Source: DASUMP01 sp036277635
GTDB taxonomy: Bacteria > Actinomycetota > Acidimicrobiia > IMCC26256 > PALSA-610
Assembly: GCA_036277635.1 (NCBI GenBank)
Contig: DASUMP010000019.1
Span: 1 to 16,141 of the forward strand
Length of the DNA: 16,141 bases
Reading direction: 5' to 3'
Below, one piece after another: positions 6,694 to 13,660 of this stretch; within the stretch, counting starts at the first letter, position 1; each line of letters opens with the position of its first letter. The notes under the pieces were generated by a model, which was given only the letters and a program-made list of their open reading frames with translations, did no database searches and was not told the origin of the DNA. The position numbers and the translations under genes were made by a program.

Positions 6694-8148
6694 TCACGAG
6701 AGCGTCGCCGCGACCGGTACCCGCACGTGCACCGACGTGCCACCGTTGTCGCGCATCTCGATCGATCCACCCAGCTCGCCGGTGACGAGCGCATGGACGA
6801 TCGACAGGCCGAGTCCCTTCGAACCGTCGAGGGTGAAGCCGTCGGGGAGCCCGGCCCCGTCGTCGGCGACTTCCACGACGACGTCGCCCGCGGTGCGCGT
6901 GAGCGTGACCCGCACGGTCCCGTGCCGGTGCTCGTCGCCGAACGCGTGATCGACCGCGTTCTGCATCAGCTCGTTGAGTACGACCGCGAGCGGCGTCGCG
7001 ATCTCACCGGGGACGTCGCCGGCGTCGCCTTCCACCGTGAACCGGATGTCCGAGTCCGGTGACGCCACCGTCTCTTCGACGACCCGCACGAGCGGCCGCA
7101 CGATCTCGCTGAAGCGCACGACCCCGCCGGCGTCGCGCGACAACGTCTCGTGGACCACCGCGATCGAGCGGATCCGTCGCTCCGACTCGGCGAGCGCGGC
7201 GCGCGCTTCGGTCGACGACATGCGGCGACCCTGGAGGCGCAACAACGACGCGATCGTCTGCAGGTTGTTCTTCACGCGGTGGTGGATCTCGCGGATCGTG
7301 GCGTCCTTCGACAGCAGCATCCGGTCGCGGCGGCGGAGGTCGGTGACGTCGCGGATCAGCACCATCGCTCCCACCGGCGCGCCGGCGTCGAGCAACGGCA
7401 GCGCGTGGAGCAGGATCGAGATGTCGCCGCGCTCGATCTCCTCGGCGACGGGCAGCCCGGCGGCCATCGCGGTCTTCGGGGCGGTGTCGTCGACGCCGAT
7501 CTCGGCGAGCAGCTGGCCCTTGGCGTATCCGTGGATCCCCATCCGGTGCAACGAGCTGACCGCGTTCGGGCTCGCGAACACGACGCGCGTCTCGTGGTCG
7601 GTGACGATCACACCGTCGCCGACTCGGGGTGCGCCTTCGATCTCGATCTCTTCGCGCGCGAACGGGAACGACCCGTCGGCGATCATCCGCGCGAAGCGAT
7701 CGAACACCTGGAGGTACGTGCGCTCGAGCTCGCCGGGGCGTCGCGCCGAGGTGTGCCCCGACTCCCGGGTCACGACCGCGATGAGGCGACCGGCGCTGCG
7801 CACGGGGATCGCGGTGATGCGCACCGGATCCTTGGTGCCGATCGCGGTGGCGTCGGCCTCGACGATCTCGCCGGTGCGGAAGCAACGTGCGAGCACCGGC
7901 CGCTCCACCTCGTCGACCACGGTCGACACCATGTCCTGGGGGTACGCCGTCTGCCCGGTCACCGGCCGCACCTGGCCGAGCACCACGAAGCGGTGCGCCT
8001 CTTCGCCCACGAGCGGCGCGTGCAGCAGCAAGTCGGCGAACGAGAGGTCGGCGAGGGGGCGCCAGGTGGCGACGAGCCGCTCGAGGTGGCGGAGGTCGTC
8101 GTGCGCGAGCCCGGACCGCAGCCGAGCGAGCTCGCCGATCGTGCTCAC
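6694..8148 (-). CDS. pdtaS: Sensor histidine kinase PdtaS
   Basis: A 484-residue soluble histidine kinase with no membrane segments. It has an N-terminal GAF-like domain (about 1-155), a PAS domain (about 175-270), a HisKA_2 dimerisation domain with the phosphoacceptor His at 289/290 in IREIHHRVKNNLQT, and a HATPase domain with the N box LNELMQNAVDHAF (391-403), G1 box DDGAGLPDGF and G2 box GLGLSIV. It resembles mycobacterial Rv3220c throughout, including ASPNAVSSLHRMG and RDRMLLSKDATIREIHHRVKN-type regions. In mycobacteria PdtaS phosphorylates PdtaR, an ANTAR antiterminator that binds RNA and senses NO and copper stress. No pdtaR is in this window. The GTG start overlaps the bagB stop as GTGA and also has its own -10 (TACGAT) six bases upstream. 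Confidence 0.93.
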   Translation of the reverse strand: MSTIGELARLRSGLAHDDLRHLERLVATWRPLADLSFADLLLHAPLVGEEAHRFVVLGQVRPVTGQTAYPQDMVSTVVDEVERPVLARCFRTGEIVEADATAIGTKDPVRITAIPVRSAGRLIAVVTRESGHTSARRPGELERTYLQVFDRFARMIADGSFPFAREEIEIEGAPRVGDGVIVTDHETRVVFASPNAVSSLHRMGIHGYAKGQLLAEIGVDDTAPKTAMAAGLPVAEEIERGDISILLHALPLLDAGAPVGAMVLIRDVTDLRRRDRMLLSKDATIREIHHRVKNNLQTIASLLRLQGRRMSSTEARAALAESERRIRSIAVVHETLSRDAGGVVRFSEIVRPLVRVVEETVASPDSDIRFTVEGDAGDVPGEIATPLAVVLNELMQNAVDHAFGDEHRHGTVRVTLTRTAGDVVVEVADDGAGLPDGFTLDGSKGLGLSIVHALVTGELGGSIEMRDNGGTSVHVRVPVAATLS

Positions 8149-9374
8149 GGCCGGATCGTACCGACGAGGTGACGACCGATCGCCGCAAGCGCTTCGACGT
8201 CGGTGACCTCCGCGTCGAGCATCGGGACCCGCACCACCACATCGGGGACGCGCGCGAGCTCGTTGCGCAGCTCGGCCTCGCGCTTCGCGACGACCGCGAA
8301 GTTCTGGAACGACTCTGCGACCGTGCGCAGGACGCGCGCCGTGCGCACCGGGTCGGCGAGCTCCGCGGATGCTGGCGCCGCGTCGGCGAGCTCGGCCGAG
8401 ATCGCATCCGCACGCTCGAGGCACGCCTCGGCTGCGGTCTGGCCGTCAGCGTCCAAGAAGAAGTCGGGCAGCGTCTTGTTGAGCACCATCGCCCCGAGAT
8501 GGAAGTCGCGCGCGACGAGCTCCTTGCAGAACCGCTCGGCTTCGTGCAGCGGCGCCGCTTCCAGCGTCGTCACGACGGCGAAGGTCGTGCGGCGATCGTG
8601 CAACAGCCGCTCGACCGCGGTCGCCCGCTCGACGAAGCCGTCGTACATGCTCTGGAACTCGAGGAAGAACTCCGCGATGTCTTGGAGGAACTTGCCCCCG
8701 AGGAGGCGATCGGCGACTTGGTAGAACGGTCGGCTCGCGACGTTGACGACGCGTGTCGCTCGCCGCCCGCCCGCCCGGTACGGCAGGGTGAGCCAGCGCA
8801 GCAGCCGACCGCCGAAGAACTCGGCCATGCGGCGGGGCGCTTCGAGGAAGTCGATCGCGTTGCGCGTCGGCGGCGTGTCCACCACGATCAGGTCGAACTC
8901 GCCGGTCGCGTGCACCGCGTGCAGCCGTTCCATCGCGATGTAGTCGTGGCTCTGCACGAAGCGCGCGGTGAGGTTGTGGTACAGGCGGTTCTCGAGGATG
9001 CGGTACGCCTGCTCCTCGTCGCGCGCGTTGCTCAACACGAGGTCGTCCCAGCTCTGCTTCGTGTCGAGCTGCGCCGCCCACAACTCGCCGCGGGGCTCGA
9101 GTCCCACTCGGGTCAGCACGTCGTCGGGCACGCGGTGCGCGCGGTTGCCGAGCGCTTCGAGGCCGAGCGCGGTGGCGAGCCGTCGAGCGGGATCCACGGT
9201 GAGGACTAGGACCTTCGCGCCGAGGCGGGTGGCGGCGACGAGACCGGTCGCGGCCGCGACCGACGTCTTGCCGACGCCGCCGGAGCCGCACAGCACGAGG
9301 ATCTCCTTCGCGGCGAGGAGCTCGTCGAAGTCGGGCGCCGTCGGGTCGGTGCGGCGCCGCCGGGGTGCGCTCAC
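8145..9374 (-). CDS. ArsA/Get3-like ATPase, BagB (Rv3680) type
   Basis: A 409-residue SIMIBI-class P-loop ATPase. The Walker A is CGSGGVGKTS (29-38), where the signature lysine of the KGGxGK form is Ser31. The switch II region is VVDTPPTRNAIDFLEAP (164-180), the form seen in the second of the two mycobacterial Get3 homologues. The hydrophobic, basic stretch following that motif could be a client-binding or membrane-contacting region. In Mycobacterium the pair Rv3679/Rv3680 forms a complex described as a Get3-like system whose clients are not settled; an anion pump is not supported because no arsB or arsR is near. The GTG overlaps the bagA stop by four bases, with an AGGAG ribosome site at 9383-9387, eight bases upstream, so the two are translationally coupled. 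Confidence 0.85.
   Translation of the reverse strand: MSAPRRRRTDPTAPDFDELLAAKEILVLCGSGGVGKTSVAAATGLVAATRLGAKVLVLTVDPARRLATALGLEALGNRAHRVPDDVLTRVGLEPRGELWAAQLDTKQSWDDLVLSNARDEEQAYRILENRLYHNLTARFVQSHDYIAMERLHAVHATGEFDLIVVDTPPTRNAIDFLEAPRRMAEFFGGRLLRWLTLPYRAGGRRATRVVNVASRPFYQVADRLLGGKFLQDIAEFFLEFQSMYDGFVERATAVERLLHDRRTTFAVVTTLEAAPLHEAERFCKELVARDFHLGAMVLNKTLPDFFLDADGQTAAEACLERADAISAELADAAPASAELADPVRTARVLRTVAESFQNFAVVAKREAELRNELARVPDVVVRVPMLDAEVTDVEALAAIGRHLVGTIRP
8155..8160 (-). promoter_or_regulatory. Probable internal -10 element (TACGAT) for pdtaS
   Basis: Inside the last codons of bagB, TACGAT on the minus strand ends six bases before the pdtaS GTG at 8148, giving a leaderless start. The kinase could thus be made independently of the upstream ATPase genes as well as by read-through. 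Confidence 0.45.
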
Positions 9375-10333
9375 GACGACAGCTCCTGGTCGAGCGCGTC
9401 GGCGACCATGCGAGCGACGCGCAACCCGTGCGTGCGGACGAACAGGTACGGCACGTACACGAGGGGCAGGTCGACCTCGGCGCGGAGTCGCTCGAGGTGC
9501 ACCGCGCGCGTACGGCGGAGCGAGACCGCGAGTCGCGCACCGTCGACGACGTGGGTCACGCCCGGACCGGCGAGCTCGGTGAGACGCTCGAGCGCGGCGT
9601 CGTCACGCAGTGCGTCGAACGTGGCCTCGTCGGCACGCGTGAACAGCTCGGGCAGCACCCGGTTCACCACGACGGTGCCGAGCGGGACGTCGACGTCGGC
9701 CCGCAGCCGGGCCACGAGCTCGATCGTCTCGGTGACCGGCATCTCTTCGGGCGTCGTGACCACGTTGACCGCGGTGAGCGCGGGATCGCGCAGGATGTCC
9801 GACATCCACCCCGTCTGCGTGCGGATGGGACCCACGTCGACCAGCTCTTGGATCGCGTCGGCGGCACCGAGCTGGGCGACCACGTGACCGCTCGCGGCCG
9901 CGTCGACGATCACGATGTCGTGGTCGGCGCGCCCGTTGATCGACTCGCGCACCTCCCAACAGATCTTGCCGATGGTGAGGATCTCCTTCACGCCCGGCGC
10001 CGCGGTCGCGACGAAGTCGAACACGCGCGCGAGGGGGCCGAGACGCCCGATCACCGGGACGCGCAGATTGAGCTTCAAGTACTCCTGCAACGACGCCTCG
10101 GTGTCCATCGCCATCGCGAGGATCCCGGGATGCACCTCACGCGGCGTGAAGCCAACGGGAGCGCGTTCGAATTGCGCGGTGAGATCGCCCTTGGCGTCGA
10201 CCTCGACGAGCAGCACCCGCTTGCCGTGCTCCGCGGCGAGCAGCGCCGTGGCCGCGGCCATCGTGGTCTTGCCGACGCCGCCTTTGCCCGTGAACAGGAG
10301 CAGCCGGCGATCGAGCAGCCCTACGCCGCTCAC
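9371..10333 (-). CDS. ArsA/Get3-like ATPase, BagA (Rv3679) type
   Basis: A 320-residue partner of the preceding ATPase. It keeps the full deviant Walker A TGKGGVGKTT (15-24) with the signature Lys17, which in this family reaches across a dimer to the other subunit's nucleotide. Switch II reads VIVDAAASGHVV (142-153) instead of the DAPPTGH or DTAPTGH of most relatives. LLVEVDAKGDL after the Walker A matches the VLLVEVEG region of Rv3679. The GTG at 10333 is chosen because it just precedes the first beta strand and follows the DUF3107 stop by 13 bases; the open frame upstream only reads through DUF3107 in another frame. No ribosome site is obvious, so translation may depend on termination of DUF3107. 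No CxxC zinc motif of eukaryotic Get3 is present. Confidence 0.85.
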   Translation of the reverse strand: MSGVGLLDRRLLLFTGKGGVGKTTMAAATALLAAEHGKRVLLVEVDAKGDLTAQFERAPVGFTPREVHPGILAMAMDTEASLQEYLKLNLRVPVIGRLGPLARVFDFVATAAPGVKEILTIGKICWEVRESINGRADHDIVIVDAAASGHVVAQLGAADAIQELVDVGPIRTQTGWMSDILRDPALTAVNVVTTPEEMPVTETIELVARLRADVDVPLGTVVVNRVLPELFTRADEATFDALRDDAALERLTELAGPGVTHVVDGARLAVSLRRTRAVHLERLRAEVDLPLVYVPYLFVRTHGLRVARMVADALDQELSS

Positions 10334-10346
10334 GGGGGCGGGAGGG

Positions 10347-10577
10347 TCAGCGGCGACCGAAGCCGACCGGCCGCGCGTCGTCGTCGGTGCCGAGCTCGAC
10401 GTACGCGATCTTGTCGGTCGGGACGCCGACCCGCCGTCCCTTCTCGTCGGTGAGCCACAGCACGGGCTCGGACTGCGACAGCGCGGCGTCGATGGCGCCC
10501 CGCACGGCATCGGGCTCGTCGGAGGTCTCGACGACGAGCTCCTTCGCGGTGTAGATCACGCCGATTTTCACTTCCAT
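10347..10577 (-). CDS. DUF3107 family protein (TB9.4/Rv3208A type)
   Basis: A 76-residue protein beginning MEVKIGVIYTAKELV and ending in YVELGTDDDARPVGFG, which matches the small actinobacterial DUF3107 family, known in M. tuberculosis as TB9.4 (Rv3208A). The fold is probably a small alpha/beta domain; its molecular role is not established, although such proteins are sometimes labelled ATP-binding. No Walker motif or cysteine is present. It sits 21 bases after mrp and 13 bases before bagA, so its position suggests service to these ATPases. An ATG preceded six bases upstream by TAGGGT on the minus strand suggests a leaderless start inside the cluster in addition to read-through from mrp. Confidence 0.85.
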   Translation of the reverse strand: MEVKIGVIYTAKELVVETSDEPDAVRGAIDAALSQSEPVLWLTDEKGRRVGVPTDKIAYVELGTDDDARPVGFGRR

Positions 10578-10583
10578 GCGCCG

Positions 10584-10589
10584 ACCCTA
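10584..10589 (-). promoter_or_regulatory. Probable -10 element (TAGGGT) for DUF3107 and bagAB
   Basis: In the 21-base gap after mrp, TAGGGT on the minus strand ends six bases before the DUF3107 ATG, so +1 would be the A of the start codon. It could uncouple DUF3107-bagA-bagB from mrp. Confidence 0.5.
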
Positions 10590-10598
10590 CCCTCCGCC

Positions 10599-11744
10599 TC
10601 AGACGATCTTGAGCTCGGTGCGGTACCGGCGGCGCGGCGCGACATCGGTCTCGAGGCGCTCCGCGATCGCGAGGAACGCCTGCGACGCCTCGGAGTCGGG
10701 ATCGGTGAGCACGATCGGACGGCCCTCGTCGCCACCTTCTCGCAGCGCGGGCACCAACGGGACCTGACCGAGGAGCGGCACACCGAGGTCGGCGGCGAGC
10801 TCTTGGCCGCCACCTTCGCCGAAGATCGGATACGCCTTGCCGTCGTCGGCGCGGAACCACGACATGTTCTCGACGACGCCGACCACCTCGAGGTTCACGC
10901 GCCGCGACATGAACGCGGCGCGCTGCGCGACCTTCTGCGCTGCGGGCTGCGGCGTCGTGACCACGAGCACCTCGGCGCGGGGCAGGAACTGCGCCATCGA
11001 GAGCGCGATGTCGCCGGTGCCCGGAGGCATGTCGATCACGAGGTAATCGGGATCGCCCCAGTGCACGTCGGTGAGGAACTGCTCGAGCGCCTTGTGGAGC
11101 ATCGGCCCGCGCCACACGACGGGTTGGTCTTCACGGGCGAAGAACCCCATCGAGATCAACGACACGCCGTGGGCCTCCGGCGGGACGAGCACGTCGTCGA
11201 TCACGACCGGCGGCCGGTCGATGCCGAGCATGCGCGGCATCGAGAACCCCCACACGTCGGCGTCGATCGCCGCGACGCGCTTGCCGCGCTGCGCGAGCGC
11301 GACCGCGAGGTTCGTGGTCACCGACGACTTGCCCACGCCGCCCTTGCCCGACGCGACGGCGAGGATGCGCGTGCGCGACTCGAGGAACGGATTGGTGCGC
11401 GCGTCGGTGGCGTCGCCGTGCTGATGGCCGTCGTGGTCGTGCGAATGACCGTGACCGTGGCCGCCGCGGAGGCGCTGCGCGAGCTCCTGGCGCTCGGCGT
11501 CGCTCATCACCGTGAGCTCGACGTCGACCGCGTCGACGCCCGCGAGCGCGGCGGTCGCGTCGGTGACCCGGCGCGTGATCTCGGTGCGCAACGGGCACCC
11601 GGCGACGGTCAACGCCACCACGACGCCGACCCGGCCGCCGTCGATCGTGATCCCGCGCACCATGCCCAGGTCGACGATCGACTGGTGGATCTCGGGGTCC
11701 TCGACCGGCCGCAGGGCTTCGAGGACGTCGGCCTCGGTGGGCAT
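10599..11744 (-). CDS. mrp: Mrp/ApbC-type Fe-S cluster carrier ATPase with N-terminal MIP18 domain
   Basis: A 381-residue protein of the Mrp/NBP35 family, which binds and transfers Fe-S clusters to target proteins. The MIP18 (DUF59) domain (1-92) keeps its conserved Cys50 in TVAGCPL. A histidine-rich linker follows (seven His between 96 and 109). The ATPase domain begins near 125 with Walker A ASGKGGVGKSS (131-141), then IDADVWGFSMPRMLG and DMPPGTGDIALSM. The cluster-binding CXXC found after ENMS in many Mrp proteins is absent: here the segment reads VENMSWFRADDGKAYPIFG, which I recall as the actinobacterial form. A GGGAGG ribosome site (11751-11756) lies six bases before the ATG. It heads the five-gene minus-strand cluster and diverges from a SufR-like regulator. 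Confidence 0.92.
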   Translation of the reverse strand: MPTEADVLEALRPVEDPEIHQSIVDLGMVRGITIDGGRVGVVVALTVAGCPLRTEITRRVTDATAALAGVDAVDVELTVMSDAERQELAQRLRGGHGHGHSHDHDGHQHGDATDARTNPFLESRTRILAVASGKGGVGKSSVTTNLAVALAQRGKRVAAIDADVWGFSMPRMLGIDRPPVVIDDVLVPPEAHGVSLISMGFFAREDQPVVWRGPMLHKALEQFLTDVHWGDPDYLVIDMPPGTGDIALSMAQFLPRAEVLVVTTPQPAAQKVAQRAAFMSRRVNLEVVGVVENMSWFRADDGKAYPIFGEGGGQELAADLGVPLLGQVPLVPALREGGDEGRPIVLTDPDSEASQAFLAIAERLETDVAPRRRYRTELKIV

Positions 11745-11768
11745 GAGGGGCCTCCCGGCGGATTTCCA

Positions 11769-11780
11769 CTACGGACGTAG
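11769..11780. promoter_or_regulatory. Inverted repeat CTACG-GA-CGTAG, candidate operator between mrp and sufR-like gene
   Basis: Two perfect five-base arms separated by two bases lie directly upstream of the plus -10 (11782) and over the predicted mrp transcription start (about 11776). A protein bound here would interfere with both promoters. The neighbouring SufR-like protein is the obvious candidate, by inference from gene position. Confidence 0.5.
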
Positions 11781-11781
11781 G

Positions 11782-11788
11782 TAGAATA
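11782..11788. promoter_or_regulatory. Overlapping opposed -10 elements for sufR-like gene and mrp
   Basis: TAGAATA reads TAGAAT on the plus strand (11782-11787), seven bases before the GTG at 11795, and TATTCT on the minus strand (11788-11783), giving an mrp start near 11776 and a leader of about 32 bases that includes the GGGAGG ribosome site. One side would be leaderless and the other leadered. Confidence 0.6.
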
Positions 11789-11794
11789 CCGGTC

Positions 11795-12502
11795 GTGGTC
11801 GCCGATCCTCTGAGCGCCGACGAGTTCTCCGCTGCGGTCACCGCGGTCACGAACGCGTTCGGCGACCCGACCCGCCGCGACATCTACCTGTTCGTGCGCA
11901 CCGCGCCCGCGGGCGCCAAGGCGGCCGAGGTCGCCGAGCACTTCGGGCTCCACCCGAACGTCGCCCGCCACCATCTCGAGAAGCTCGCCGCCGGCGGCTA
12001 CCTCGACGTCGAGCTCGCCCGCCACGAGTCGGCGGGCCGACCGTCGAAGCGCTACCTCGCCGTCGCCCAGGACCGCCAGCTCAGCTTCCCCCCTCGCCGC
12101 GACGACCTGCTCGGTGCGCTGCTCACGCGCGCGCTCGAGCGCCTGCCCGAACACGAGGCGAGCGCGCTCGCCGACGAGGTCGGGTTCGCGTACGGCCGCG
12201 AGCTCGCGGCGCGCATGGAGCCGGGCGAAGGTCATCGTTCGGTGAAGCACGCGATGACGGCGGTCGCCGATGCGCTCACCGCGCACGGCTTCGCCGCGCA
12301 CACCGAGTCGCGCGGCAAGTCGCTCGCGCTCGTCGCCGAGCACTGCCCGTTCGGCGTCGCCGCGCAGCGGTTCCCGCACGTGCTCTGCGCAGTCGACCAG
12401 GGCATGATCCGCGGGATGCTCGCCGGCCTCTACGGCGACACGCAGCCCCACGTCGAGGAACGTCGCCCCGACGGCGACGACCACTGCGTCACGCGGGTGT
12501 GA
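11795..12502 (+). CDS. SufR-like winged-helix regulator with C-terminal cysteines (COG2345 type)
   Basis: A 235-residue transcription factor. The N-terminal winged helix-turn-helix (about 20-90) contains AFGDPTRRDIYLFVR, the recognition region HPNVARHHLEKLAAGGYL and the wing GRPSKRYLAV, the ArsR/SufR pattern. The C-terminal half carries Cys184 (EHCPFG), Cys198 (VLCAVD) and Cys231 (DHCVTRV), in the layout of the Fe-S cluster ligands of SufR and related COG2345 proteins, which repress Fe-S assembly genes when loaded with cluster. Its position fits that role: divergent from mrp and overlapping a cysteine desulfurase by four bases (GTGA). The start GTG follows TAGAAT by seven bases, so the message is probably leaderless. 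Cluster binding is inferred; an ArsR-type redox or metal sensor is the alternative. Confidence 0.78.
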   Translation: MVADPLSADEFSAAVTAVTNAFGDPTRRDIYLFVRTAPAGAKAAEVAEHFGLHPNVARHHLEKLAAGGYLDVELARHESAGRPSKRYLAVAQDRQLSFPPRRDDLLGALLTRALERLPEHEASALADEVGFAYGRELAARMEPGEGHRSVKHAMTAVADALTAHGFAAHTESRGKSLALVAEHCPFGVAAQRFPHVLCAVDQGMIRGMLAGLYGDTQPHVEERRPDGDDHCVTRV

Positions 12503-13653
12503 GCGAGCTCGTCGACCCCGCCGCCCTCGCGGGTCGCGCCTACCTCGACCACGCGTCCACCTCGCCGCTGCGGCCGGGTGCGCGCGCCGCGATGCTCCCG
12601 TTCCTCGAGCACTTCCACGCCGATCCCGGACGCGTCCACACCGAGGGCCGCATCACGCGCGTCGCGCTCGAAGACGCGCGCGCCGAGGTCGCCGAGCTGT
12701 TCGGTGCACGCCCGCGCGAGGTCGTGTTCACCTCCGGCGGGACCGAAGCGGTCAACGCTGCGGCGTGGGGCGCGCTCGCGCGCGACGTGTCGCGTCGCCA
12801 CGTCGTCACCACCGCAGTCGAGCACTCGTGCGTGCGCGACGCGTGCGATCGTGCCGCCCTCGACGTCAGCGTCGTCGGCGTCGATCGGCTCGGACACTTC
12901 GACCCCGACGAGGTCGTCGACGCGATCCGCGCCGACACCGCGCTCGTCTCGGTGCAGCTCGCGAACCACGAAGTCGGCACCGTGCAGTCGGCGGCGGAGG
13001 TCGCGGCCGCAGCCCGCGGGCACGACACCCTCGTGCACATCGACGCGTGCGCGGCCGCCGGCCACATCCCGGTGTCGTTCGCCGAGCTCGACACCGACCT
13101 GTGCTCGATCAGCGCCCACAAGCTCGGTGGACCGAAGGGCGCGGGCGCGCTGCTCGTGCGGCGCGGACTGCGCATCCCGCCGTTGCTCGTCGGCGGGGCG
13201 CAAGAGCGCGCCCGGCGCGGCGGCATGGAGAACGTTCCTGCGTGGGTCGGCTTCGGCGCCGCCTGCGCCGAGCTGCTCGGCACGCTCCCGGGCGAAGCCG
13301 ATGCCGCCCGGGCGCTGATCGCGCGCGCCGCCACCGTGATCGACACCGTGCCCGGTGTCGCGCGCTACGGCGACCCGCTCGCCGCGCTCCCCCACGTGCT
13401 CTGCTTCGGGGTCGAGGGCGTCGAGGCCGAACCGATCGTCCTCGCGCTCGACCAGCACGGCGTCGCGGTGCACTCGGGTTCCGCGTGCTCGTCGGAGACG
13501 CTCGAACCCTCGCCCGTGCTCGCGGCGATGGGCGTCGACGCCGACCATTCGCTGCGCGTCTCGGTCGGCTGGTCGAGCACGCCGGCCGACGTTGAGCGCT
13601 TCGTCACCGTCTTCCCCGACGTCGTCGCCCGCCTCCGCTCCCTGCGCGCCTGA
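12499..13653 (+). CDS. Cysteine desulfurase, NifS/IscS group
   Basis: A 384-residue PLP enzyme that takes sulfur from cysteine as an enzyme persulfide for Fe-S clusters and tRNA thiolation. Landmarks are YLDHASTSPLRP (15-26), TSGGTEAVN (78-86), the PLP-stacking His109 in VEHS, Asp182 in HIDACAAAG, the Schiff-base Lys208 in SAHKLGGPKGAG, and the persulfide Cys330 in HSGSACSSETLEPSPVLAAMG, a group I loop. The usual RxGTxN segment reads RRGGMEN (239-245), a Thr-to-Met change. The GTG overlaps the regulator stop as GTGA, so it is translationally coupled to it. No iscU, sufBCD or mnmA follows; the gene ends at a convergent hairpin, so the partner scaffold must be elsewhere. Confidence 0.92.
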   Translation: MSELVDPAALAGRAYLDHASTSPLRPGARAAMLPFLEHFHADPGRVHTEGRITRVALEDARAEVAELFGARPREVVFTSGGTEAVNAAAWGALARDVSRRHVVTTAVEHSCVRDACDRAALDVSVVGVDRLGHFDPDEVVDAIRADTALVSVQLANHEVGTVQSAAEVAAAARGHDTLVHIDACAAAGHIPVSFAELDTDLCSISAHKLGGPKGAGALLVRRGLRIPPLLVGGAQERARRGGMENVPAWVGFGAACAELLGTLPGEADAARALIARAATVIDTVPGVARYGDPLAALPHVLCFGVEGVEAEPIVLALDQHGVAVHSGSACSSETLEPSPVLAAMGVDADHSLRVSVGWSSTPADVERFVTVFPDVVARLRSLRA

Positions 13654-13660
13654 CGCCCCA

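Noticed and set aside
8149..8424. Upstream extension of pdtaS
   Set aside because: It lies within bagB in another frame and is Arg/Ala-rich. The family N-terminus STIGEL starts right after the GTG at 8148.
8145..10333. An arsenite efflux system (ArsA)
   Set aside because: There is no arsB, arsC, arsD or ars-type repressor nearby and no metal-binding Cys triad. The pair matches the mycobacterial Get3-like proteins instead.
10334..10510. Upstream extension of bagA
   Set aside because: It is the shadow of DUF3107; the real protein starts just before the first beta strand and P-loop.
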